Position numbers and translations under genes: made by a program. The notes beneath the pieces are model-generated. The model saw only the letters and a list, made by a program, of their open reading frames with translations. It searched no databases and was not told the origin of the DNA. From assembly GCA_031551515.1 (NCBI GenBank), contig JAVBNL010000017.1, forward strand, positions 1-58,405: a DNA stretch of 58,405 nt, written 5' to 3'. Below are positions 7,915 through 14,737 of the stretch, in pieces (position 1 is the stretch's first letter; each line of letters starts with the position of its first letter). The stretch comes from FLUQ01 sp031551515 (lineage in GTDB: Bacteria; Desulfobacterota; Desulfovibrionia; Desulfovibrionales; Desulfovibrionaceae).

Positions 7915-8532
7915 CTATTGCATAACTGCGGTTTTGATTACTGCAATGTTTACCGTGTCGATATAGTTGGTGATATTCTTCCAGATGGAGTGAAACCCGT
8001 AGCCGCCTTCCAGCATTTCACGCCGTGCGTCTTCGCGGGACCAGTCCTGCACAACCATGCGGTACATGGCGATAGTCAGGCCGGTGCGGTCCGCGCCGTG
8101 GCGGCAGTGCACCAGCACGGGGCCTTTGGCCTGGGCCGCGCGAATGGCGCGCAAATTGGCGATGATCACGGCATCGTTGATGCTCCAGGTGTTCACGCCG
8201 AGCTGCGCCGGCTCGATGCCGCTGTCTTTCAACAGAGCGCTGTCTTTATCCGTCTTGCGCAGAGAAATGACGGTTTTGACGCCCAGCGTTTGCAGGCTGG
8301 GCAGGCTGTTTTTTTCCGGCTGGGCGGAGCGGTACAATTTTTCATCGACTTTGTGCAGGTTGGGCAGTCCGGGAAGAGGGTAGGGCACGGCCCAGCGCGG
8401 GTCGCGTTCGGGCTGCTGCGCCGCCGGGACGTTCCGCGCCCCGGTCGTTTCCTGTCGCGCAAGGGCGGCGTCGGGAAGGGCGAAAAGCAGAATGAACAAG
8501 AAAGCGAGGAAGAACGGGCGAGTACGGAACAT
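7915..8532 (-). CDS. Exported dual-specificity/tyrosine phosphatase-like protein
   Basis: A 205-aa protein has an N-terminal signal peptide (about residues 1-25, FFLAFLFILLFALPDAALA). A phosphatase domain carries the P-loop VHCRHGADRTG, which matches the CX5R signature of cysteine-dependent phosphatases, and an upstream TVISLR strand typical of the DSP/PTP-like family. It would act outside the cytoplasmic membrane. The substrate (phosphoprotein, phospholipid or inositol phosphate) cannot be inferred. Its stop is about 40 nt from the hmc promoter, so transcriptional read-through into hmc is possible. Confidence 0.85.
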   Translation of the reverse strand: MFRTRPFFLAFLFILLFALPDAALARQETTGARNVPAAQQPERDPRWAVPYPLPGLPNLHKVDEKLYRSAQPEKNSLPSLQTLGVKTVISLRKTDKDSALLKDSGIEPAQLGVNTWSINDAVIIANLRAIRAAQAKGPVLVHCRHGADRTGLTIAMYRMVVQDWSREDARREMLEGGYGFHSIWKNITNYIDTVNIAVIKTAVMQ

Positions 8533-8833
8533 GGTTTCTCCGGCGCGGAAATATGTACGTACGGAACCCTACCACCCGCTTTGTTCGCCTGCAACCCGCG
8601 CAGAAGCGGCCTGGATTCCCTGCCTCCGCAGGGAATGACGGTTGCCTTTACCGGTAGTGACGCTTCCAACACACGTCATCCCCGCGCAGGCGGGGATCCA
8701 GTGCCTTTCAAGGCCTTGCGACACAACAAAATTTGATGTGCTCACCCCGTAAACCAGGCACTGCCCATTGATAGTGAAAGGCGTTTCGGCTATGGTGCCC
8801 CTCGCGGTTTGTCATGCCGCTCAGGAGGATTGT
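8533..8833. other. 301-nt gene-free stretch between phosphatase and cyclophilin genes
   Basis: This region separates two divergently transcribed genes. It holds the hairpin repeat pair annotated at 8611-8702, and AGGAGG at 8823-8828 is the cyclophilin ribosome-binding site. I see no convincing small ORF. Promoters for both genes must lie here but no strong match was found. Confidence 0.5.
8611..8702. repeat. Inverted pair of REP-like hairpin repeats
   Basis: A copy reading TGGATTCCCTGCCTCCGCAG then GGAATGAC (about 8611-8638) faces a copy reading GTCATCCCCGCGCAGGCGGG then GATCCAG (about 8676-8702). Each forms a hairpin, and the two are inverted relative to one another. This GTCAT-CCCG...CGGG-ATCCAG type of element is a common intergenic repeat in proteobacteria. 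Confidence 0.7.
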
Positions 8834-9421
8834 ATGCGCAAATGGATTTTTCGCGGCCTTGTTCTGGCCGCCGTGCTGACCGTGGGCGCCGTTTCCGCCC
8901 ATGCGGCCGAACGCAGCCTGGTCAAAATGGAGACCAGCAAAGGCGATATCGTTATTGAGCTGTACCCGGACAAAGCCCCCCGCACCGTTGCCAATTTTTT
9001 GCAGTACGTACAGGCGGGCGCGTATGACGGCACCATTTTTCACCGGGTCATCAAAGGGTTCATGATTCAGGGCGGCGGTTTTGACCAGGATATGAGCCAG
9101 CGCCCCTCCAAAGCGCCCATTCGCAACGAAGCCGACAACGGGCTGAAGAACGACCGCTACACCATCGCCATGGCCCGTACCGGCGACCCGCATTCCGCCA
9201 CCAACCAGTTTTTCATTAACGTGGTAGACAACGCCTTTCTGAACTACAAGGCTCCCAACCCCAACGGCTGGGGCTATTGCGTGTTCGGCAAGGTGGTGGA
9301 CGGCACAAGCGTGGTCGACGCCATCAAGGCCGTGCCCACGGGCAACCGCGCGGGGCAGCAGGACGTGCCCAGAGAGCCGGTGGTGATTAAAAAGGCCTAC
9401 GTGTTCAAACTTTCGAAATAA
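8834..9421 (+). CDS. ppiA: Periplasmic peptidyl-prolyl cis-trans isomerase, cyclophilin type
   Basis: A 195-aa protein has a signal peptide (about 1-24, ending SAHAA) and a complete cyclophilin domain. It shows FHRVIKGFMIQGG, which carries the active-site Arg and Phe/Met region, and NQFFINVVDN. It catalyses proline isomerisation on exported proteins. ATG 8834 is chosen over the upstream in-frame ATG at 8768 because AGGAGG lies at 8823-8828 and it begins a good signal sequence. Export distinguishes it from cytoplasmic PpiB; the symbol is by analogy. A strong terminator follows. Confidence 0.92.
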   Translation: MRKWIFRGLVLAAVLTVGAVSAHAAERSLVKMETSKGDIVIELYPDKAPRTVANFLQYVQAGAYDGTIFHRVIKGFMIQGGGFDQDMSQRPSKAPIRNEADNGLKNDRYTIAMARTGDPHSATNQFFINVVDNAFLNYKAPNPNGWGYCVFGKVVDGTSVVDAIKAVPTGNRAGQQDVPREPVVIKKAYVFKLSK

Positions 9422-9441
9422 ATGCGCGCCGTCGCGTATAC

Positions 9442-9475
9442 AAAGGCCCTCCGGTGAAGACCGGAGGGCCTTTTC
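9442..9475. terminator. Strong rho-independent terminator after cyclophilin gene
   Basis: A perfect stem AAGGCCCTCCGGT / ACCGGAGGGCCTT with GAAG loop is followed by T4. It sits between convergent genes (cyclophilin and the transporter) and can serve both. Confidence 0.9.
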
Positions 9476-9492
9476 TATGGCAGAGAAGGGTG

Positions 9493-10794
9493 TCAGGCCA
9501 AGATCGGCGTTAACGCCACAATTATAATCAGCAGTATCACCAGACAGACGAAGGGCAAGACCAGCAGTTTAGGATACATTTTCTTGGCTTCTTCTTCGGA
9601 GGTGATAGTGCCCAGCATCAGCGCGCCGCCGGAAGAAAATGGAGAGAAGCCCGATACGCCGGAGCAGACGGCGATGACGGAGAAGAGAAAGGGCGCTGAT
9701 ACACCGGTGGCCTGGGAAACGCTTCCCACAACCGGATAGAGAGTGGGGTAGACGACGCCGGTGGTGCTGCTGAACAGCGACATGAAGCTGGCGATGATGC
9801 CCATAAAGGCGGCTACCAGAGTGCTGTTGCCCGAGGCGCTGACCATTTTCGTCAACATGGTGATGGTGCCGGCCTTAACCGCCAGACTTACCAGAATACC
9901 CACGCCGGAAATCATGATGATGACGCCCCAGGGCACTTTGGCCAGCGCTTTGTTGGGGTCCCCGAGTTTCAGAAAGGTAGCCGTGATGGCCAGGATGATG
10001 GAGACGAAACTCACGTCGACGGATTTTCTGGCGGAGGTGAAAACCGGGTTGCCGGGGAAAAAAGTGCTGAGCAGGTAAGGCAGAATCATGCAGGCCATGA
10101 AGACAAGAATCAGCCCCATACTTTGTTTTTGTTGCTTGGTGTATGGTTCCGGCTGTTCAATGGTCATCCCTTCGGTCGTGATCTTGTAGCCTCCGAGCGA
10201 GAGGTAGAAGATAAGCAGCAGCACGAATTCCACGATGCCGCAAAAGACCCATTTGTACAGCGCGTATGTTGTCGCCTGTTCCGCATAGCCGGAGCTGCCG
10301 ATCAGATTCATGGCCACTATGCCGGTGGGACTGGTGATGAAGCCGCTGCCGGCGAGAGAACCCAGCATGACCGCTATGCCGCCAAGGATTTTGCTGATGG
10401 ATGCTTTTTCACACACCAGAAAGGCCAGTGGGCACATCAGGACCATCACGCTGTAAAAGCCGGCGCCTATCATGGAGGTGACGGCGGAAGCGAAGAAAAA
10501 GACGAAAGGCAGCATCCGGGCCGATTTTTCGAAGCGCTTGAGAATGTTGAGCGCCATTTTTTCCAGCGTTCCGTTCTGGATGGGGAAGTTGTAAAAAAGC
10601 GACACCGCCACAAGGACGAAAAAGATGTTCAGCGGCCATAAGGCCAGCACCGCTCCCGGCCGCATTTGCATGACGAAACAACCTAGAATGTATGCCGCGG
10701 CGAGCGCCCAGTAACCCGTATTTATTTTTGTGATGAAGCCCAACGCGATGACGAGAACGAATGCTATCAACAACACTATTGCCATTGATTCCAT
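9493..10794 (-). CDS. MatC/DASS-like dicarboxylate-type transporter
   Basis: This 433-aa integral membrane protein has about 11-12 hydrophobic helices and resembles the ion transporter superfamily (SLC13/DASS, MatC N-terminal type). A repeat-like pair of re-entrant motifs appears as AGSGFITSPTGIVAMNLIG and SLFSSTTGVVYPTLYPVV, typical of inverted-repeat carriers binding carboxylates. It is the last gene of the TetR-controlled lyase/hydratase cluster, 16 nt downstream of the hydratase small subunit. It is therefore the likely importer of the substrate those enzymes consume. Exact substrate and coupling ion are unknown. Confidence 0.82.
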   Translation of the reverse strand: MESMAIVLLIAFVLVIALGFITKINTGYWALAAAYILGCFVMQMRPGAVLALWPLNIFFVLVAVSLFYNFPIQNGTLEKMALNILKRFEKSARMLPFVFFFASAVTSMIGAGFYSVMVLMCPLAFLVCEKASISKILGGIAVMLGSLAGSGFITSPTGIVAMNLIGSSGYAEQATTYALYKWVFCGIVEFVLLLIFYLSLGGYKITTEGMTIEQPEPYTKQQKQSMGLILVFMACMILPYLLSTFFPGNPVFTSARKSVDVSFVSIILAITATFLKLGDPNKALAKVPWGVIIMISGVGILVSLAVKAGTITMLTKMVSASGNSTLVAAFMGIIASFMSLFSSTTGVVYPTLYPVVGSVSQATGVSAPFLFSVIAVCSGVSGFSPFSSGGALMLGTITSEEEAKKMYPKLLVLPFVCLVILLIIIVALTPILA

Positions 10795-10810
10795 ATCTTT
10801 TTCTCCCTTT

Positions 10811-11428
10811 TCAGGCTCTGTTATAGATCCAGGGGCGAGTGACCTTGTCGCGCGCTACAAATTGGTCGATGGTATCTTTTTGTTTCAGGGTCCGGCCCAC
10901 GTCATCAAGCCCTTCAAGCAGGGCTTCTTTGCGCAGCGTTTCTATGGTGAAGCTGGTGACAGTCCCGCCCGGCGTGGTTATGGTCTGGGCGGGCAAATCC
11001 ACCACGAAATTTCCGGCGCCGCACTCCGCCGCCATGGCGTTTACTGCTTTTGCCGGTAACGAGATGGGAAGGATGCCCTGTTGGTAACAGTTTTTGAAAA
11101 AAATGCCGCCGAAACTGCTGCCGATGACGCAGGAAATTCCCATACCCGCTATGGCCTGAGCCGCCGATTCGCGTGAACTGCCGCAGCCGAAGTTTTCGCC
11201 GGTTATGAGAATTTCCGCGTTTTGGTAAGCGGGTTGATTGAAAGGAAAATCGGGATTCGGCGCGCCCTTGTCACCGTCGCCGCCTACAAACCGGAACGGT
11301 TCGAAGGCGTATTTGCCGATGTCGTTGTAATTCGCCAGAATACGCTTCATGGGGGCAATGATGTCCGTGTCGATGTTCGGCATCAGTAACGGAACGGCAG
11401 GGCTTGTGATGATTTGTATTTTTCTCAT
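10811..11428 (-). CDS. LeuD-like small subunit of an aconitase-family hydro-lyase
   Basis: This 205-aa protein is of the swivelling-domain type. MPNIDTDIIAPMKRIL and ENFGCGSSRESAAQA are the hallmark motifs; the GCGSSRE loop contributes substrate-specific Arg/Ser. Length fits the E. coli-type LeuD (about 200 aa). ATG 11428 overlaps the large-subunit stop by 4 nt (ATGA). Nominally 3-isopropylmalate dehydratase small subunit, but no leuA or leuB is nearby. Next to a lyase and a transporter, a DmdB-like role (dimethylmaleate hydratase) or citraconate hydratase is more likely. Confidence 0.85.
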   Translation of the reverse strand: MRKIQIITSPAVPLLMPNIDTDIIAPMKRILANYNDIGKYAFEPFRFVGGDGDKGAPNPDFPFNQPAYQNAEILITGENFGCGSSRESAAQAIAGMGISCVIGSSFGGIFFKNCYQQGILPISLPAKAVNAMAAECGAGNFVVDLPAQTITTPGGTVTSFTIETLRKEALLEGLDDVGRTLKQKDTIDQFVARDKVTRPWIYNRA

Positions 11429-12837
11429 GCTTCCATCCTCCCCGCCACGGTGATTTTTCCAGCTATGGCTCCATAAGCGGCCGTGAGCGGCCCCACGAGA
11501 TGCACCCGAGAATTGGGGCCCTGACGGCCTATGAAGTTGCGGTTGCTGGTGGAGAGGCACCTGCTGTAAGGGGTTATTTTTTCGCCGCTGCTGCCTGCGC
11601 AGAGAGAACAGCCCGGCGCGCCCCACATAAACCCCGCTTCTTTGAAAACGGCGTCCAAACCCAGAGCTTCCGCTTCTTTTCTGGTTCGTTCCGAACCGGG
11701 GATGACCCACGCTTCCACATGGGGGGCGACTTTTTTGCCTTTGACGGCTTCCGCCGCTCGCCGCAGGTTGGAAAGCCTGCCGTTGGAGCAAGAGCCGATG
11801 AACACGCGGTCAATGGAGACTCCCTCCAATTTCTGTCCGGGTTCCAAGCCCATGTATGCTAGAGCGTTGTCAAAAGCGTCCTTGTCTTTGCGAACCATAT
11901 CCTGTTCCGAAAGCGGCACGCGGCCGTCCAGGTCAATGGTGTGCGACGGCGATATTCCCCAACTGATCTGAGGCTTCAATCCGGTCACATTCAGGGTGAT
12001 TTCCCTGTCGAAAGCGGCGCCTTTATCCGTGCGCAATTCGCGGGCATGGCTGATCAGGCGGTCCAGCATTTCGCCTTGAGGGGCGTACTTTTTGTCTTTG
12101 ATGTAGGCGAACGTTTTTTCGTCGGGCGCTATGAACCCGTATTCGGAGCCGAATTCGACCGTCAGGTTGCACAGGGTCATGCGGTCTTCCATATCCATGG
12201 CGGTTACGACGCTGCCGGCGTATTCCACCGCGTGCCCGTTTCCGAAATCAGAGCCCATGGCGGCGATAAGACGCAGAATGATGTCCATGGCGTCTATACG
12301 TTTGGCGTCATACTTTCCTTCAATAAGGACCCGCATGGTTTTGGGTTTTTTTACAAGCAGGGTTTGGGTGGCCGCGGCATGGTACAGCTCGCTGGAGCCG
12401 ATGCCCCAGGCCAGCGAGCCCATGGCCCCATGTGTGCAGGTATGGCTGTCGCCGCAGACAATGGTCATGCCGGGGAGGGAAAGCCCCAGTTCCGGGCCTA
12501 TGACATGAACAACGCCCTGGTCGGGGTCGTCAATGCCAAAAAAGTCGACGCCGTATTCTTTGCAGGCGCGTTCCAGCGGCGGAATCAGGCGTTGTCCGGG
12601 TTCTGTGGACGTTACGGTTCTGCCCGGTTTGGAGGAAATGGTGTGGTCGCAGGTGACGGTTATCCTGCGGTGGTCATAGGGGGCGATATCCGCCTTTTTG
12701 ATGGCGTCGAACACCCGCGCGCCGTTAAGGTCGTGCATGAAGCAGCGGTCAACGGCGATCAGGCTGTTGCCGCCTTCCATGGTTTTGATCGTATGGAGTT
12801 GCCATATTTTGTCGAACATGGTTTGCGGAGGCGTCAT
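11425..12837 (-). CDS. LeuC-like large subunit of an aconitase-family [4Fe-4S] hydro-lyase
   Basis: A 470-aa protein carries the three cluster cysteines of aconitases in IGSCSNGR and GCSLCAG, plus CGDSHTCTHGA and the start TMFDKIWQLH. ATG 12837 is chosen because GGAGG precedes it and the ATGA overlaps the lyase stop; the longer frame from 12852 lacks a site. It would add or remove water across a methylated or alkylated dicarboxylate double bond. 3-isopropylmalate dehydratase is the default annotation. The catabolic context suggests a dimethylmaleate- or citraconate-type hydratase (DmdA in Eubacterium barkeri is the best-known parallel). Confidence 0.87.
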   Translation of the reverse strand: MTPPQTMFDKIWQLHTIKTMEGGNSLIAVDRCFMHDLNGARVFDAIKKADIAPYDHRRITVTCDHTISSKPGRTVTSTEPGQRLIPPLERACKEYGVDFFGIDDPDQGVVHVIGPELGLSLPGMTIVCGDSHTCTHGAMGSLAWGIGSSELYHAAATQTLLVKKPKTMRVLIEGKYDAKRIDAMDIILRLIAAMGSDFGNGHAVEYAGSVVTAMDMEDRMTLCNLTVEFGSEYGFIAPDEKTFAYIKDKKYAPQGEMLDRLISHARELRTDKGAAFDREITLNVTGLKPQISWGISPSHTIDLDGRVPLSEQDMVRKDKDAFDNALAYMGLEPGQKLEGVSIDRVFIGSCSNGRLSNLRRAAEAVKGKKVAPHVEAWVIPGSERTRKEAEALGLDAVFKEAGFMWGAPGCSLCAGSSGEKITPYSRCLSTSNRNFIGRQGPNSRVHLVGPLTAAYGAIAGKITVAGRMEA

Positions 12838-13718
12838 ATTTTTCCTCCACATGGTTCGCCGGAGATGAACTGTTGTTCCCGCGCCCGCTCTTCAGCCAGT
12901 CCGCCGATCTGGTTCATGGAAACGAAATCCATCATTTTGTTCTGGTATACGCTGGTGGTGTCGTGTTGTTTCAGCGAGTCCAGCATTTCCAGAATGGCGT
13001 AAGTGGACGCCATGTTGCAGGACCCGGGGTAGATGGCGATTTTGTAGCCTATGGCCTCCAATTCCGCGCCCGCAAGCAGGGGCGTTTTTCCTTTCTCCAC
13101 CATGTTGGCCAGGGTGGGCTTGGGTATGGCCTTGGTTAAAGCCCGCATCTCTTCCACTGATTGAGGCGCTTCAAAAAAAATCACGTCGGCGCCCGCTTCC
13201 GCGTATGCCAAAGAGCGGTCCAGGGCATCGTTAAAACCGGTCACGGCTCGCGCGTCCGTTCTGGCGATGATGACAAGGTCCGGGTTCTTTCTGGCTGAAA
13301 GCGCCGCCCGGATTTTGTAGACCATTTCCTCTTTCGGGATGACTTCTTTGCCGTCCATGTGGCCGCACCGTTTGGGAAAGACCTGATCTTCCAACTGCAC
13401 GGCAGCCACGCCGGCCCGTTCAAACTCTTCCACAGTGCGCGCGACATTAAGAACGCCGCCGTACCCGTTGTCCGCATCGGCGATAACGGGAACCGACACG
13501 GAAGCGGCTATGTGTTTTGCCACCGTCGCCATCTCGGTCATGGTGATGAGGCCTATGTCAGGGCGGCCTATGGCCAGCCGGCTAACGTTGGCGCCGCTCA
13601 TGTACACGGCGGGAAACCCCGCGCGTTCGACGAGTTTGGCCACCCAGGGGTCGCCGCAACCCACGGCCCGGATAAGGCCCGGAGCGGCCAAAAGTTCACG
13701 AAGCTTTTTGCTTTGCAT
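12834..13718 (-). CDS. Isocitrate lyase/PEP mutase family C-C lyase (2,3-dimethylmalate or methylisocitrate lyase type)
   Basis: This 294-aa TIM-barrel enzyme has DADNGYGG (metal-binding Asp) and LEDQ..PKRCGH, which holds the catalytic Cys of true lyases; mutases and hydrolases of the superfamily lack it. YMSGANVSR and FFEAPQS are further family signatures. It would split a substituted malate to pyruvate plus a carboxylate, as dimethylmalate lyase does. ATG 13718 is preferred, with AAAGGAG 7 nt upstream; a TTG at 13757 would extend it without a site. First gene of the cluster, coupled by ATGA to the hydratase. Without a methylcitrate synthase nearby, prpB is less likely. Confidence 0.85.
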   Translation of the reverse strand: MQSKKLRELLAAPGLIRAVGCGDPWVAKLVERAGFPAVYMSGANVSRLAIGRPDIGLITMTEMATVAKHIAASVSVPVIADADNGYGGVLNVARTVEEFERAGVAAVQLEDQVFPKRCGHMDGKEVIPKEEMVYKIRAALSARKNPDLVIIARTDARAVTGFNDALDRSLAYAEAGADVIFFEAPQSVEEMRALTKAIPKPTLANMVEKGKTPLLAGAELEAIGYKIAIYPGSCNMASTYAILEMLDSLKQHDTTSVYQNKMMDFVSMNQIGGLAEERAREQQFISGEPCGGKI

Positions 13719-13760
13719 CAGCAGACTCCTTTGCGATGGTTTAGAGTTTTTTTTCAAATA

Positions 13761-13779
13761 AATACATCATAAGTATATT
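13761..13779. promoter_or_regulatory. Weak third operator-like site upstream of the lyase gene
   Basis: The half-site AGTATATT (13772-13779) matches 7 of 8 bases of the AGTATACT half-site found at 13828-13846. Its partner, AATACATC at 13761-13768, has the same 3-nt spacing but is poorly conserved. It lies about 45 nt before the lyase start codon. Tentative. Confidence 0.35.
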
Positions 13780-13827
13780 AAAATTTTATTATAAATTCAC
13801 ATGTTATACATAATATATCTTTATTAA

Positions 13828-13846
13828 AGTATACTATGAGTATACT
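13828..13846. promoter_or_regulatory. Probable TetR operator, AGTATACT-ATG-AGTATACT
   Basis: Two identical palindromic octamers separated by ATG form a near-perfect 23-bp dyad (AAAGTATAC...GTATACTTT, 13826-13848). It sits in the AT-rich divergent region between the lyase and tetR genes. A second copy at 13944-13962 with identical spacing makes a repressor site likely. Confidence 0.7.
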
Positions 13847-13943
13847 TTTGTTTTGAGCCTGTCAATAATTTTCCGGCATGAATCTTGTGCGTCTGCGGCG
13901 GAAGGATGCTTCGCTTTCGCTGTTGTCAAGGAATGCGGGGGGG

Positions 13944-13962
13944 AGTATACGGGCAGGATACT
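13944..13962. promoter_or_regulatory. Second TetR operator copy overlapping the tetR leader
   Basis: AGTATACG-GGC-AGGATACT repeats the 8-3-8 architecture of the site at 13828-13846 with one mismatch per half. It ends 4 nt before the AAGGAG ribosome-binding site (13967-13972) of the tetR gene, which fits autorepression. Confidence 0.65.
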
Positions 13963-13978
13963 TATTAAGGAGCTTTGC

Positions 13979-14659
13979 TTGGCCAGACGGAGTAAGGACG
14001 TTAACAGGGCATTGATTCTGGACTCTGCCATGGAGCTGATAGCCAAGAACGGCTACAACAAGGTCTCCATGGATGAAATCGCCGCGCGCAGCGGTATCAC
14101 CAAGCGAACGCTGTATAAGTATTTCCCTTCGAAGTACGCGCTGCTGCTCCACATATTCGAGCACTATCTGAAAGCCATTTACGACATGTCCACCTTGCGC
14201 GCTTCTCGCATGCTGCCGGCTGAACAGTTCGTGCAGGAGATGCTGCGCGAGCTGTTTCATTTTTCCACGAAGAATTTTACCTTCATGAAGCTTTTTTGGA
14301 TGCTCGACAGCAGCGAAGCCGAAGGTGACGCTTTTCCCGCTCTTAAAGAGCATATCCGGTTGTGGAACAGCAATATTCTTCAGGTGAGCGCAGGCGCTTT
14401 ACGCAGGGCGGGCATGACGGGATGGTTCGCCAATTTCACGCCCGAGGAAGTTGTGGAGATGACTTCGGCCCTGAACAAGGGCATGATGATTCAGTTAAAC
14501 AAAGACAGGCAATTGAATCTGAACTCCGTGAAAAGTGAGCGTTTTGTTCATTTGTTCATGGGGTTGCTGGAACTGGCGGCGAGGGCGGATGTTCCGAAAC
14601 CGAAAAGGTTGGCCGCGCTTCTTGCTGAGGGTGATGAAGATTCTGCCGGTAAAGCGTAA
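13979..14659 (+). CDS. TetR-family repressor of the lyase/hydratase/transporter cluster
   Basis: A 226-aa regulator has a TetR helix-turn-helix around residues 15-60 (KVSMDEIAARSGITKRTLYKYFPSK). A helical ligand-binding domain follows (about 70-215) with no clear ligand clues. The TTG at 13979 is chosen because AAGGAG lies 6 nt upstream and the HTH then starts at the usual distance from the N-terminus; the longer frame from 13853 would run across the operator. It is divergent from the cluster and probably represses both directions through the sites at 13828 and 13944. A strong terminator follows. Confidence 0.88.
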   Translation: MARRSKDVNRALILDSAMELIAKNGYNKVSMDEIAARSGITKRTLYKYFPSKYALLLHIFEHYLKAIYDMSTLRASRMLPAEQFVQEMLRELFHFSTKNFTFMKLFWMLDSSEAEGDAFPALKEHIRLWNSNILQVSAGALRRAGMTGWFANFTPEEVVEMTSALNKGMMIQLNKDRQLNLNSVKSERFVHLFMGLLELAARADVPKPKRLAALLAEGDEDSAGKA

Positions 14660-14689
14660 TTTGTAATATACGAAGAGCACTCGCCCGTT

Positions 14690-14729
14690 GACCGCCTTTC
14701 GGCTAGCCCGGAAGGCGGTCCTGATTTTT
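14690..14729 (+). terminator. Rho-independent terminator after tetR
   Basis: The stem GACCGCCTT...GGAAGGCGGTC (14690-14720), with a further GGC/GCC closure in the loop, is followed by TGATTTTT. The T-run is on the plus strand only, so it serves tetR; dnaE converges on it. Confidence 0.8.
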
Positions 14730-14737
14730 GCCGGGCC

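Noticed and set aside
10811..12837. Leucine biosynthesis leuCD operon
   Set aside because: Sequence matches LeuCD motifs, but there is no leuA or leuB, and the tight coupling is to a C-C lyase and a transporter under a TetR regulator, so a catabolic role is more likely.
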